From an uncultured Collinsella sp. (GTDB taxonomy: Bacteria; Actinomycetota; Coriobacteriia; Coriobacteriales; Coriobacteriaceae): a stretch of 41,679 bases of DNA. Numbering within the stretch: the stretch's first letter is position 1; every line of letters begins with the position of its first letter. The stretch lies in the NCBI GenBank assembly GCA_900541645.1, contig UQKQ01000015.1, positions 1 to 41,679 of the forward strand, given 5' to 3'. Shown here piece by piece: positions 15,616 through 24,200 of the stretch. A model generated the notes under the pieces. That model was not told where the DNA came from. It did no database searches and worked only from the letters and a program-made list of their open reading frames with translations. Made by a program: the position numbers and the translations under genes.

Positions 15616-16536
15616 TTAAAGGAGACCGTTGTCCTGGAGGACCTTGCGAATCGCCTCGACGTTCTCACCGGTCATGGCCTTCACCGGGCGCGGCATGGTC
15701 GGGCTGTCGAAGATGCCCATGAGGTTCATAGCGGTCTTGAAGGCGCCGACGCCACCGGCATAGCCCTGGACGCCCGAGGTGACATCCCAGATGTGCGAAA
15801 TCTCATTGAGGCGATCCTGCTCGGCCTTGACGGTAGCCCAGTCACCAGCCTGAGCGGCCTTCCACTGACGAACGTAGCCCTCGGGCTCAACGTTGGCGAG
15901 GCCCGGAACGGAACCGTCGGCGCCACCGAGATAGGCACCGTCGACGACGACCTCATGGCCGGTAAGGATGCTCATCGGATGGCCGTTCTTCTCGTTCTCC
16001 TGAATGAGGTAGCGGAACGAGATGTCATCGCCCGAGGAATCCTTGACGCCAGCCAGGACGCCCTCGGCGCCGAGCTTAGCAAGGAGCTTCCAGGGGAGCT
16101 TGGTGTGGACGCACACGGGGATGTCGTAGGCGAAGATGGGCAGGTCGAGTTCCTCGTGAAGGATGCGGAAGTGCTCCTCGACCTCGGTCATGCCCTGCAG
16201 GGCATAGAACGGGCAGGTGGCGACGAGCGCATCGGCGCCCAGCTCCTGAGCGACCTTGCCGTGCTCGATCATGCGCTCGGTCTCGGTGTCGATGATGCCG
16301 ACCAGAACGGGAACGCGGTGGTCAACGATACGGACGGCCTCTGCGACAATCTGGCGACGGCGCTCGTCGGTGGAGAAGACGACCTCGCCCGAGGAGCCCA
16401 GGAAGAACAGGCCATCGACGCCGGCATCGATCATGCGGTTGATGCTGCGCTCAAAGGAGGCAACGTCGAGCTGGTGGTCTTCGGTATCGGGAACAACGAC
16501 GGGAGGGATAACGCCGGTGAATTTCTGAGTTGCCAC
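15616..16536 (-). CDS. nanA: N-acetylneuraminate lyase (DHDPS/NAL superfamily)
   Basis: This aldolase is predicted to cleave N-acetylneuraminate to ManNAc and pyruvate through a Schiff base. I start at a GTG at 16536 (306 aa, MATQKFTGVI), because AAGGAG lies 6 bases upstream. Motifs are GSSGE (about 47-51, carboxylate binding), Tyr in FAYDIP (about 137) and the Schiff-base Lys in AGVKDSSGD (about 165). From sequence alone it could be a dihydrodipicolinate synthase or another pyruvate aldolase of this superfamily. Placement next to nanK and nanE and downstream of a SatABCD-type transporter favours NanA. A 171-base gap with a hairpin precedes nanK. Confidence 0.82.
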   Translation of the reverse strand: MATQKFTGVIPPVVVPDTEDHQLDVASFERSINRMIDAGVDGLFFLGSSGEVVFSTDERRRQIVAEAVRIVDHRVPVLVGIIDTETERMIEHGKVAQELGADALVATCPFYALQGMTEVEEHFRILHEELDLPIFAYDIPVCVHTKLPWKLLAKLGAEGVLAGVKDSSGDDISFRYLIQENEKNGHPMSILTGHEVVVDGAYLGGADGSVPGLANVEPEGYVRQWKAAQAGDWATVKAEQDRLNEISHIWDVTSGVQGYAGGVGAFKTAMNLMGIFDSPTMPRPVKAMTGENVEAIRKVLQDNGLL

Positions 16537-16604
16537 AAGAATCTCCTTAGTTGTCTGGCGGGCAGCCCTATGCCGCCCACTCTTGTTGGCGGTGTCCAGG
16601 CCGT

Positions 16605-17456
16605 CTAGGCCAAAGAACACGAATAGAACGTTTGGTTAAAGAAGTCGACGACTTCGTTTTCGAACGCATTGATGCGCTCGTGAGCGTATTTGGCATAGAT
16701 GATATGCCTCCGGTCACACTCAAGACCGTTGAATACGGCAAACTGGCCCTTGGGATCACTCACGGTATCCATGAGCGATGTGCCCATGAGCACCGAGCCA
16801 CGAACCCGAGGCGACAGCGTCTCGAGACCGCTGGGAAGCGGATTGGCAAGCGCCGTGCAGGCAAGGCCCCGCTCGTCCAGAGCAGAAACCGCCAGCGCGA
16901 CACCGCCGCCAAGGCCCTCGCCCCATGCAAAGATGCGGTCGGGATCCATGCCATCAAGGTTGCGCGCAACCTTCGCCAACGCGCAGCCCCAACGGACACG
17001 CTCGACAAAAGCAGGCGAGGTAATCCCCTGCTGCAGATCGCTGGATCCAATAGTCTCATCGTCCAGCGCAAGCACGGCATATCCCATGGCGGCAAACCGC
17101 GTCATGTGATGCCATCCCCGCACGGGTCGGTCGATGTCATGGAACATCAGACACAGCGGAACAAGCTCGGATCTTCGGGCGCAACCAGAGGGCTCAATCA
17201 AACGGCCGTGCACGACATACCCGCCGAGCTCAAAGGAAACCTCGGAGTAGCGCGCGCACGGATTGGCGAAATCAATCGCCGTAACGGTCAGCCCGCAAAC
17301 CTCAAGGTCCGAAGCGGCTGTCTCCAACTCGGAAACATCCGCAGAAGCATCGCCGCGCCAATCCCGGAAATCAGAGAGCCTTGACGAAACCGTCCCAGCA
17401 ATTCCCGCAAGCTCGGGGACAATCAGCTCATCGATATTGCTCTCGCACTTAGACAT
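16605..17456 (-). CDS. CE7-like esterase homologue lacking the catalytic serine
   Basis: This 283-residue alpha/beta-hydrolase is a diverged relative of the acetyl-xylan-esterase/cephalosporin-deacetylase family (CE7) and of its immediate upstream neighbour. Alignment by eye pairs its WGEGLGGGVAL (about 178-188) with the neighbour's NGASQGGGLGI, so Gly 181 replaces the nucleophile Ser. The family's GQ motif is also lost (LDDETIGSS). Asp in SLMDTV (about 230) and His in YAHERI (about 259) remain. No signal peptide is seen. Its ATG overlaps the neighbour's stop by 8 bases (ATGTCTAA), implying coupled translation. CE7 enzymes are oligomers, so a structural or regulatory partner role is plausible. 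True function is unknown. Confidence 0.8.
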   Translation of the reverse strand: MSKCESNIDELIVPELAGIAGTVSSRLSDFRDWRGDASADVSELETAASDLEVCGLTVTAIDFANPCARYSEVSFELGGYVVHGRLIEPSGCARRSELVPLCLMFHDIDRPVRGWHHMTRFAAMGYAVLALDDETIGSSDLQQGITSPAFVERVRWGCALAKVARNLDGMDPDRIFAWGEGLGGGVALAVSALDERGLACTALANPLPSGLETLSPRVRGSVLMGTSLMDTVSDPKGQFAVFNGLECDRRHIIYAKYAHERINAFENEVVDFFNQTFYSCSLA

Positions 17457-18426
17457 GAGCCTCCCCTCCCTTGCAGAAAAATGGAATGATCAGATCGTCA
17501 AAATCCTGAATCTCCTCGTGACCGAAGCCTTCAAAGAACTCATGACGCTTTTCACAGGTCAGGTTGTTGTAGACTGCAAACTGCGTCGCCGGAGGACAGA
17601 CGATATCGGCTGTGCCCGTGCCAAACAGCACGGGGCATTTGACTATGGGGGCAAAGTTCTTGGAATCGAAGTACGCCAGCTTGGCATAGGCCTCGTCAAT
17701 ACGAGTCGAGTCCTCGTCAAACCAGCGAGACCAATAGCGCAGACCCTCGTAGGCAATGTCGTCGGCATCCAAATCCCAGACCAGGCGGAAATCCGACAGG
17801 AAGGGATAGAGGATGGCGGCGCGATTGATAAGCTCGCTGTTAAGCGCACAGGTCGCAATGCCCAAACCGCCGCCCTGCGATGCGCCGTTCACAAATACAC
17901 TGGCAAGATCGATGCCCTCGAGCTCACGAACAATACGGCAAAGAATGCGGATATCTTGGTGCAAGCGGACATAGTAGAGGTTGGCCGGGTCGCCGTCGAT
18001 ACCGGCGACGATATGGCCCGCGACCGTCGTGCCCTCAAATCCACCAATGTCCTCGGAGGGACCTCCTTGGCCGGGGCAGTCGAGGGCGATGAGTGCCATG
18101 CCCATGCCCGCAAACGACGCCTGCTCAAACCAGCTGCGGCTTGCACCCGGATACCCATGGAACTGAAGTACCAATGGCACGGGCTCGTCCGAGACAGGTT
18201 TAAGGTACTTGGCGTGCAGGCGAGCGCCGCACATGCCGGTATACCAGAGATCGAAAAGCTGGCAGGTCACGGCATCGGTGACCGATGCCGCCTCGATCGC
18301 ATAGTCAAGCCCGACGGCGTCAGCCTCGGCCATGCGATCCTTCCAAAAGAGATCGAAATCTGATGGACGGGACATAGCGCCTCGATATTCACCAAATTGA
18401 TGTTGTAGCTCCTGAGCACTTGGCAT
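17449..18426 (-). CDS. CE7-family acetylesterase (acetyl xylan esterase-like), candidate sialate O-acetylesterase
   Basis: This 325-residue cytosolic alpha/beta-hydrolase has the CE7 N-terminal landmark YRGAMSRPSDFDLFW. The nucleophile motif is GASQGG (Ser about 183), with Asp in GTADIV (about 274) and His in FGHEEI (about 303); the family's RGQ appears as PGQ (about 118-120). The ATG at 18426 fits family N-termini, though its AAAGG is 15 bases off; a later ATG (MSRPSD) has GAGG nearby. CE7 enzymes remove acetyl groups from sugars and cephalosporins. Between a sialic-acid transporter and nanA, the inferred substrate is O-acetylated sialic acid, but acetylated peptides or other sugars are possible. 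Confidence 0.83.
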   Translation of the reverse strand: MPSAQELQHQFGEYRGAMSRPSDFDLFWKDRMAEADAVGLDYAIEAASVTDAVTCQLFDLWYTGMCGARLHAKYLKPVSDEPVPLVLQFHGYPGASRSWFEQASFAGMGMALIALDCPGQGGPSEDIGGFEGTTVAGHIVAGIDGDPANLYYVRLHQDIRILCRIVRELEGIDLASVFVNGASQGGGLGIATCALNSELINRAAILYPFLSDFRLVWDLDADDIAYEGLRYWSRWFDEDSTRIDEAYAKLAYFDSKNFAPIVKCPVLFGTGTADIVCPPATQFAVYNNLTCEKRHEFFEGFGHEEIQDFDDLIIPFFCKGGEAHV

Positions 18427-18462
18427 GGCTCGTGAACCCAACCTTTCGAAATCGCAACGGAG

Positions 18463-18490
18463 GTGCGCCCGGCAAGGGAACCGGGCGCAC
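18463..18490 (-). other. Intercistronic GC-rich hairpin between satD and the esterase
   Basis: A perfect 10-bp stem (GTGCGCCCGG at 18463-18472 with its complement at 18481-18490) has an 8-base loop. It lies 16 bases after the satD stop and lacks a T-run. It probably stabilises the 3' end of the transporter message or slows polymerase, letting transcription continue into the esterase genes. Confidence 0.55.
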
Positions 18491-18506
18491 GGGAGGGAAA
18501 GCGAAG

Positions 18507-19334
18507 TTACTCGCCGAGCTTGGGATGCAGCAGCGACGGCGCAGCGCCGAGCAGCATCTTAGTGTAGGGGTCTCGAGGATGCTGGAAAACCTGCTTGGCC
18601 TCGCCCTGCTCGACGATCTTGCCGCCATTCATGACGATGATGTCGTCGGAAATATAGCGGACCGTCTGGATGTCATGGCTGATGAACACCATAGCCAGGC
18701 CGAGTTCCTTCTTAAGGTCGGTCAGCAGGTTGAGAATCTGCGCGCGGACCGAAACGTCCAGAGCCGAGGTGGGCTCGTCGGCGATGATGGCATCGGGGTT
18801 CAGCGACAGGGCACGGGCAATTGCGACGCGCTGGCGCTGGCCGCCCGAAAGCTGGCCGGGAAGAACCTCGGCGGCGGAGGAGGGCAGACCGGTGAGCTCC
18901 AAGAGCTCCTTGACGCGCTTCTCCTGCTCGGCCTCGGTACCCAGGTTGTGGACGCGCATGGGGTCGAGCAGTTGCTCGCGAACGACCATGCGGGGGTTGA
19001 GCGCCGTGGCCGGGTTCTGGAACACGACCGAGATGACGCGACCCATGTGGCGACGGTCCTCGGCGGTACGCTTGGTGACGTCCTTGCCCTTAAAGTAGAC
19101 CTTGCCGCTCGTGGGGGCCTGCAGGCCGCACATGACGTTAGCCGTGGTGGACTTTCCGCAACCGGACTCGCCGACGATGCCGATGGTCTGTCCGGGCATG
19201 AGCTTAATCGTTACACCCTGGACGGCGTGAACCAGGTTGGGGTGCAGAATCGAGCCGGTACGGGTCCTAAAGGTGACGTGGACGTCATCAAGGAAGATGA
19301 TCGGCTCGACGCCGTTGACTGCGGTCTCGCTCAT
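18507..19334 (-). CDS. ABC transporter ATPase, SatD/OppF-like (probable sialic-acid importer)
   Basis: This is the stand-alone ATPase of the second importer. The 275 residues hold Walker A GESGCGKST (about 55-63), Q-loop FQNPA, signature QLSGGQ (about 161-166) and Walker B AIIADEP (about 182-188). It is shorter than OppF: the C-terminal oligopeptide extension with the Cys cluster is missing (it ends LLHPKLGE). The ATG directly follows the stop of the fused permease-ATPase (TAGATG) with GGAGG 8 bases before. It should pair with the ATPase half of that fusion. In SatABCD/SiaEFGI sialic-acid transporters the same arrangement is known, and the linked nan genes make that the preferred substrate. 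Confidence 0.85.
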   Translation of the reverse strand: MSETAVNGVEPIIFLDDVHVTFRTRTGSILHPNLVHAVQGVTIKLMPGQTIGIVGESGCGKSTTANVMCGLQAPTSGKVYFKGKDVTKRTAEDRRHMGRVISVVFQNPATALNPRMVVREQLLDPMRVHNLGTEAEQEKRVKELLELTGLPSSAAEVLPGQLSGGQRQRVAIARALSLNPDAIIADEPTSALDVSVRAQILNLLTDLKKELGLAMVFISHDIQTVRYISDDIIVMNGGKIVEQGEAKQVFQHPRDPYTKMLLGAAPSLLHPKLGE

Positions 19335-21350
19335 CTACATCACCTCCGCGTGAGGGGTCAAACCATTTGCCTTGAGCACCTCGTCGGGGAGCTCGGAATA
19401 GAAGTGCTCGGTGCCGGGCACGCGCTTGAAGACCGGACGGGTGTCCAGGCCAATGCGCGGATGGCTCGAGCGGGGCGCGAAGCGATCGCCCTTGGGGAAA
19501 TCGCGCGGGCTCGGAACGGCGCCGGGCACCTGGTGCAGGCGGCCCGAACCGCTCTCGATGGACAGGACGGAACCCAGAAGGCCGCGGGTGTACTCGTGAA
19601 TCGGGTTGGTGAGCAGCTCCTTGGTGGGCGCCTGCTCAATAACCTGGCCGGCGTACATAACCGTGATGTTGTGGGCGACCTCGGCGACCAGCGCCAGGTC
19701 GTGCGAAACGAAGATCATGGCAAAGCCGAGCTTGGCCTGAAGGTCGTTGAGCAGCTTGATGACCTGCTTCTGGACCGTAACGTCCAGAGCGGTCGTGGGC
19801 TCGTCGCAGATAACCAGCTTGGGGTCGCGGGTAAGGGCCATAGCGATCAGAACGCGCTGACGCTGACCACCGGAAAGCTCGTGCGGATAGCTCTCGAGCG
19901 TACGCTTGGGGTCGAGGCCCACGAGCTCCAGGAGTTCCTCGGCGCTACGGGTGCCGCCGCGCTTGGTGAGCTGCTTCATCTGGGCAGAGATGAGCATGGA
20001 GGGGTTGAGCGAGGACAGGGCGTCCTGATAGACCATGGCGATATCGGTACCGCGCAGGCCGAACCACTCCTTCTTGCTCATCTTGAGCAGGTCGCGGCCC
20101 TCCCAGAGAACCTCGCCGGAAAGATGCTCGTCATCGTCGGTCAGGCCCATGATGGCCAGCGTGGTGATGGACTTACCGCAGCCGGACTCGCCTACCAGGC
20201 CCATGGTCTGGCCGGGACGGACGTCAAAGTTAACGTGGTCGACGACGTTGATATCACCGTGGTGCTCAAACTGGATGCAGAAATCGCGGACCGAAAGGAT
20301 CGGCTCAACGGACTCATCGGGCACATGGCGGTCGTTACGCTTGAGCTCGACATCGCGCAGTGCGCCAAGACGGGCGGACAGGGACTGAGCCTGCTCCTTG
20401 TAGGCACGAACGGGGTCGGAAACCAGCAGGTCGGCCTCGCGGCGCTTGGAGGAATCGGTCGGATCCAGGGCGGCGGAGGGAGCAGCGGCCATGGCGTCGG
20501 TAATGCCCTCGGAGAGGATGTTGAGCGCCAGGCAGGTGACCATGATGGCCAGGCCCGGGAACAGTGCCTGCCACCAACGGCCAGCGAGCACGCCACCGCG
20601 TGCGTCGGCGAGAATGTTGCCCCAGGTAGCGGTGGGCTCCTGGATGCCGGCGCCGATGAAGGTCAGCGAGGCCTCGAAGATAATGGCGTCGGCGACCAGG
20701 GTAACGGTGAAGACCATAATCGGAGCGATGCAGTTACGCAGAACATGCTTGATCAGAATCCACGGAGCCTTGGCGCCGGACACGATGACCGCGCGGACAT
20801 AGTCCTCACCGTACTCGGACACGATGTTGGCGCGCACGATACGGGCGATCTGCGGGGTGTACATAAAGCCGATCGCAAAGATGATCGACGGCACGGAATT
20901 GCCCAGGATGGAAACGAAAACGGCTGCGAGGGCGATACCCGGGATGGACATGATGATGTCCAGGATACGCATGATCGCCTCAGAGATAGACTTGCGCGAA
21001 ACCGCTGCAAGAGCGCCGACAACGGAACCACAGACCAAAGCCATGGCGGTAGCACCAAAGCCGATAATCAGCGAGTAACGTCCGCCGTAGAGCATGCGCG
21101 ACAGAATGTCGCGACCCTTATCGTCGGTACCGAAGATAAATCCGTTGCCGGGAGCCTGGCGAGCCGTAAAGATCTCGACCGGGCTATAGGGGGCAAGAAG
21201 GGGCGCCAAAATCGCAGTCAGGGCGACCAGCACCAGCACGACGGCGGCAATCTTAGAAGACAGCGTCATCTTCTTCCAGCCACCGAGCTTGAGCCCCTTG
21301 GAGGCAGCCTTCTCGAGCTGCTCGGTTTGCTTCTCTCGAATCTTTACCAT
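19335..21350 (-). CDS. Fused ABC permease-ATPase, SatC/SiaG-like (probable sialic-acid importer)
   Basis: One 671-residue polypeptide joins an OppC-type permease (about 1-290) to an OppD-type ATPase (about 345-671). The permease shows FGTDDKGRDILSRMLYGG (about 73-90), five to six hydrophobic spans and the EAA loop near 179-206. A charged linker of about 55 residues follows (RREADLLVSDP onward). The ATPase has Walker A GESGCGKS (about 387-394), LSGGQ (about 492-496) and Walker B KLVICDEP (about 511-518). No frameshift or second ribosome site is seen between the halves, so this is a real fusion. The same fusion occurs in SatC of H. ducreyi and the Corynebacterium sialic-acid system, though also in some peptide importers. 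Confidence 0.9.
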   Translation of the reverse strand: MVKIREKQTEQLEKAASKGLKLGGWKKMTLSSKIAAVVLVLVALTAILAPLLAPYSPVEIFTARQAPGNGFIFGTDDKGRDILSRMLYGGRYSLIIGFGATAMALVCGSVVGALAAVSRKSISEAIMRILDIIMSIPGIALAAVFVSILGNSVPSIIFAIGFMYTPQIARIVRANIVSEYGEDYVRAVIVSGAKAPWILIKHVLRNCIAPIMVFTVTLVADAIIFEASLTFIGAGIQEPTATWGNILADARGGVLAGRWWQALFPGLAIMVTCLALNILSEGITDAMAAAPSAALDPTDSSKRREADLLVSDPVRAYKEQAQSLSARLGALRDVELKRNDRHVPDESVEPILSVRDFCIQFEHHGDINVVDHVNFDVRPGQTMGLVGESGCGKSITTLAIMGLTDDDEHLSGEVLWEGRDLLKMSKKEWFGLRGTDIAMVYQDALSSLNPSMLISAQMKQLTKRGGTRSAEELLELVGLDPKRTLESYPHELSGGQRQRVLIAMALTRDPKLVICDEPTTALDVTVQKQVIKLLNDLQAKLGFAMIFVSHDLALVAEVAHNITVMYAGQVIEQAPTKELLTNPIHEYTRGLLGSVLSIESGSGRLHQVPGAVPSPRDFPKGDRFAPRSSHPRIGLDTRPVFKRVPGTEHFYSELPDEVLKANGLTPHAEVM

Positions 21351-21353
21351 AAT

Positions 21354-22310
21354 CTACACCGTCCTGATGCGCGGGTTGATGAGCAGGTAGAGCATGTCAA
21401 CCACGATGTTGATGATGATGAAGGCAAGAGCAACGACGATAACGACGCCCTGAACCAGGTTCGCCTCGTTGCCCTGAACGCCCTGCAGAATCGCAGTGCC
21501 CATGCCGGGGAGGTTGAAGATAACCTCGATGACGACGGCGCCGCCCATGAGGTAGCCGATCTTAAGACCGAGGGTGGTGACCGGGGTGATCAGCGCATTG
21601 CGAAGAACGTTGATGCCGACGACGACCTTCTCGGGAACGCCGGCGCCACGAGCCATACGGACATAGTCCTTGTCGAGCTCCTCGACCATGGCGGTACGCA
21701 CGATACGAGTCATCTGGCCCGTCAGCGGAAATGCCAAGGCGATAGCGGGCATGATCATACGTCCCAGATAGCCAACCGGATTCGTGGTGAAGTGAGGCAG
21801 AGCACCCGATGCCGGGAGCACCTTAAGGTAGGAAGAGAACAGCAGGATCAACAGAACGGCAAGCCAGAACGACGGGGTTGCCAAGCCGGCGATGGAAAAG
21901 ACGCGGATCACTTGGTCCGGCCATTTGTCGCGATACAGTGCCGCGATGACGCCGAGCAAAAACGAAACGACCGCACCGATGGCAAGACCGATGAAGGTCA
22001 GCTGCATCGTGACGGGCAGGGCCGTGGAGATGCGCTTGGCAACGGAGTTGCGGGCAGCGCCGTAGGTACCCATGTCGCCATGAATCAAATCGCCCATATA
22101 GCGCACGTAGCGCACAGGCCAGGGGTCGTCCAGACCATACTTCTCATGGTACTCGGCAACCGCCTCGGGCGAGGCACCGTCACCCAACGCCGTGTAGGCG
22201 GGGTCGGTCTTGGAGAACGACATAAGGAAGAACACCAGGACGGTGACGCCCAATGCCATGATCGGCAGCGCCACAAGACGCCTTCCAATCAAACGTAGCA
22301 AGTTGTTCAC
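21354..22310 (-). CDS. ABC transporter permease, SatB/OppB-like (probable sialic-acid importer)
   Basis: This is the OppB-type inner-membrane permease of the second importer. I start at GTG 22310 (318 aa), preceded at 5 bases by GGGGAG. It opens with the membrane anchor LLRLIGRRLVALPIMALGV. The extracytoplasmic part has IHGDMGTYG. The EAA loop is KDYVRMARGAGVPEKVVVG, and the C-terminus is LLINPRIRTV. The fused permease-ATPase begins 3 bases after its stop. Two stem-loops separate it from the binding-protein gene. It is distant from the oppB at 3249-4286, so the two operons are not a recent duplication. Confidence 0.88.
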   Translation of the reverse strand: MNNLLRLIGRRLVALPIMALGVTVLVFFLMSFSKTDPAYTALGDGASPEAVAEYHEKYGLDDPWPVRYVRYMGDLIHGDMGTYGAARNSVAKRISTALPVTMQLTFIGLAIGAVVSFLLGVIAALYRDKWPDQVIRVFSIAGLATPSFWLAVLLILLFSSYLKVLPASGALPHFTTNPVGYLGRMIMPAIALAFPLTGQMTRIVRTAMVEELDKDYVRMARGAGVPEKVVVGINVLRNALITPVTTLGLKIGYLMGGAVVIEVIFNLPGMGTAILQGVQGNEANLVQGVVIVVALAFIIINIVVDMLYLLINPRIRTV

Positions 22311-22350
22311 GTTCTCTCCCCTTTCTTTTGTCGGTAGGACCAACTGGTAT

Positions 22351-22405
22351 ATGAGTACGGATACTCATTACAAGACCCGAGCGACATCGTTGCCGCCCGG
22401 GTCTT
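22351..22405 (-). other. Two adjacent stem-loops between binding protein and permease
   Basis: ATGAGTA (22351-22357) pairs with TACTCAT (22362-22368) around a 4-base loop. AAGACCCG (22372-22379) pairs with CGGGTCTT (22398-22405). The minus strand meets the GC-rich hairpin first, 62 bases after the stop of the binding-protein gene, and no full T-run follows. The place matches the hairpin between oppA and oppB (4318-4345), suggesting that both operons keep binding-protein message in excess. Confidence 0.6.
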
Positions 22406-22467
22406 TGTTTCAACTATGAGGATACGGTCCCAACGGCCGACATCCTGCATACAGACTCAAGCGAGTC

Positions 22468-24081
22468 TTACGCCTTGACGGTCGCAACGCCCCTGAAGGA
22501 CATGCTCGTCGTGCCGATGCCCTTGAAGCCGTCGAGAGCCTCGCCGTTGGGCGCGGTGGACGGATCGTCCCAGGAAGCGGAGACGGTCTTGACGTGGACA
22601 ACGGGGTACAGAACGGCGTTGTCGGCGATGATGTCGAAGCACTCGTTCCACTTCTTCTGCTGCTCGTCGCCCTCGGCGGCAAGAGCCTCGTCCATGAGAC
22701 CGTGAAGCTTCTGCCACTCAGCGGACTCCTTCCACGGGCAACGGGTCTGCATCCAGACGTTGTCGCCATACCACCAGTTGAGCAGCAGGTCGGGGTCAGC
22801 GCCGAAGCAGGAAGGATCGCCAGGGGCAAGGAGGATATCGTAGGCCTCGCCGCCGTCGATGGCAGCGTAGGTGGCCGGCGAGGTATCGGTCTGGATGGTC
22901 ACCTCAAAGCCGAGAGCGTCGAGGTCGTTCTTGACCTGGGCGGCCATGCCCTTGATCTGCTCGTTGTCGGTGGTGCGCAGGGTGATGGCACCCGGGGTGA
23001 TGCCGGACTCCTCGATGAGCTTCTTAGCCTTCTTGGCGTCGGTCTTGTACACCGTGGAAGCCTCATGATAATTGGTGAAGCTCTTGGGCAGGTAGCAGCT
23101 GGCAGCGGTGGCAAGGCCGGCAAAGGTGTTGCTGACCATCTTCTCGGTGTCGAGCGCATACATGACAGCCTGACGGACCTTGACGTTGTTCCAAGGCTCC
23201 TTGGCGACGTTGAACATGATGAAGCGGGTGCCGAAACCCTGAACGTTATCGATCTTGCAGCCGGCGCTCTCGAGCTGGTCGACGGCGTCAGCGGTAACGA
23301 GCTCCATAACGAGCGTGGAGCCCTCCTGCTGAGCGGTAACGCGAGCGGTGGGGTCGGTCAGGATGCTGTACTGGATCTTCTTATCCTCGGCAGCATACTC
23401 ACCGTTGTACTCGGGGTTGGGAACCAGGGTGATCTCGGTATCGGAGATAGAGTCGTACATCCAGGGGCCGGAGCCGATCGGCTGCTTGGCGCGATCCTCC
23501 TCGGTCTGGGTGGCCGGGGTAACGCGGATGATGGCAAGACGATCCTTGAGCAGAGAGAAGTTGGGGACCTTGGTCTTGACCGTCACGGTGCTGGCGTCCT
23601 TAGCCTCGATGGACTCGAAGGGCTGGAAGAACGGAGCATAGGTAGCGGAAGCGGCGCAAGCGGTGTAGGAGGCAACGACATCGTCAGCGGTGACCTCGGT
23701 GCCATCGGAGAACTTGGCGCCCTTGCGGATGGTAACCTCGAAAGTGGTGTCGTCCACAGACTTGGGGTCGTCGGTGGCGAGCTCGTTGAAGGTGCTGTAG
23801 TCGTGGTAATCGATGCCGTAGAGGCCCTCGACGACGTGCCAGTTAGCACCCAGGCCCACAGCGGAGCCGGTGCTGGCGGGGTCGAAGCTGGACGGAGCGT
23901 AAGCGGAACCAGCGGTGATCACGCCGCCGCCACGGTTGGCGGAATCGGTGGAACCGGAAGCGGAACCCTCGTCGCTAGAGCTGCCACCGCAGCCGGTGAG
24001 ACCAAGCCCTGCGACAGCAGCGACGCTGCCGGTGAGGCCGAGGAACGAACGCCTGGACATACCCTTGTTGATGATGGCCAT
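22468..24081 (-). CDS. Solute-binding lipoprotein (SBP family 5), SatA/SiaE-like
   Basis: This is the extracytoplasmic binding protein of the second importer and first gene of the sialic-acid operon. The ATG at 24081 (537 aa) has AGGAG 5 bases upstream. The signal shows MSRRSFLGLTGSVAAVAG, a clear twin-arginine motif, and lipobox LTGC with Cys about 31, so it is probably a Tat-exported lipoprotein. A Ser/Gly/Asp linker follows. Family 5 landmarks are FDPASTG, KFSDGTEVTADDVVAS and VRQAVMYALDTEKM. Family 5 proteins mostly bind peptides, but SatA binds N-acetylneuraminate, and linkage to nanA-K-E argues for that here. Confidence 0.86.
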   Translation of the reverse strand: MAIINKGMSRRSFLGLTGSVAAVAGLGLTGCGGSSSDEGSASGSTDSANRGGGVITAGSAYAPSSFDPASTGSAVGLGANWHVVEGLYGIDYHDYSTFNELATDDPKSVDDTTFEVTIRKGAKFSDGTEVTADDVVASYTACAASATYAPFFQPFESIEAKDASTVTVKTKVPNFSLLKDRLAIIRVTPATQTEEDRAKQPIGSGPWMYDSISDTEITLVPNPEYNGEYAAEDKKIQYSILTDPTARVTAQQEGSTLVMELVTADAVDQLESAGCKIDNVQGFGTRFIMFNVAKEPWNNVKVRQAVMYALDTEKMVSNTFAGLATAASCYLPKSFTNYHEASTVYKTDAKKAKKLIEESGITPGAITLRTTDNEQIKGMAAQVKNDLDALGFEVTIQTDTSPATYAAIDGGEAYDILLAPGDPSCFGADPDLLLNWWYGDNVWMQTRCPWKESAEWQKLHGLMDEALAAEGDEQQKKWNECFDIIADNAVLYPVVHVKTVSASWDDPSTAPNGEALDGFKGIGTTSMSFRGVATVKA

Positions 24082-24146
24082 GTCTTCTCCTATCAATAGA
24101 GAATCTTACCCGGGAGCACCTAGACTTGCCCCCGCGCAACTTGCGG

Positions 24147-24184
24147 ACGATATATACCTTACCTACCGACAAACCCAACTTGGG
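24147..24184 (-). promoter_or_regulatory. Candidate promoter of the sialic-acid operon
   Basis: On the minus strand TATATA (-10-like, about 24150) lies 16 bases after TTGGGT (-35-like, part of the palindrome CCCAA-C-TTGGG at 24174-24184). Matches to consensus are moderate. The large palindrome at 24218-24240 would lie upstream of this -35, a place typical of activator sites. An alternative, TTGTCA (24251-24256) with TAGTAA 17 bases on, would put that palindrome on the promoter and make it a repressor site. Confidence 0.4.
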
Positions 24185-24200
24185 TGCCGCGCTCGGCGAC

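Noticed and set aside
18420..22298. A 1292-codon plus-strand open frame opposite the second transporter
   Set aside because: It is antisense to genes with intact Walker and membrane motifs; its sequence is low in family features and has the His/Asp/Gly bias typical of mirror frames.
13652..24081. The sialic-acid cluster as a recent mobile element or genomic island with transfer genes
   Set aside because: No integrase, transposase, tRNA or flanking repeats are seen and base composition resembles its surroundings; insertion is inferred from synteny only.
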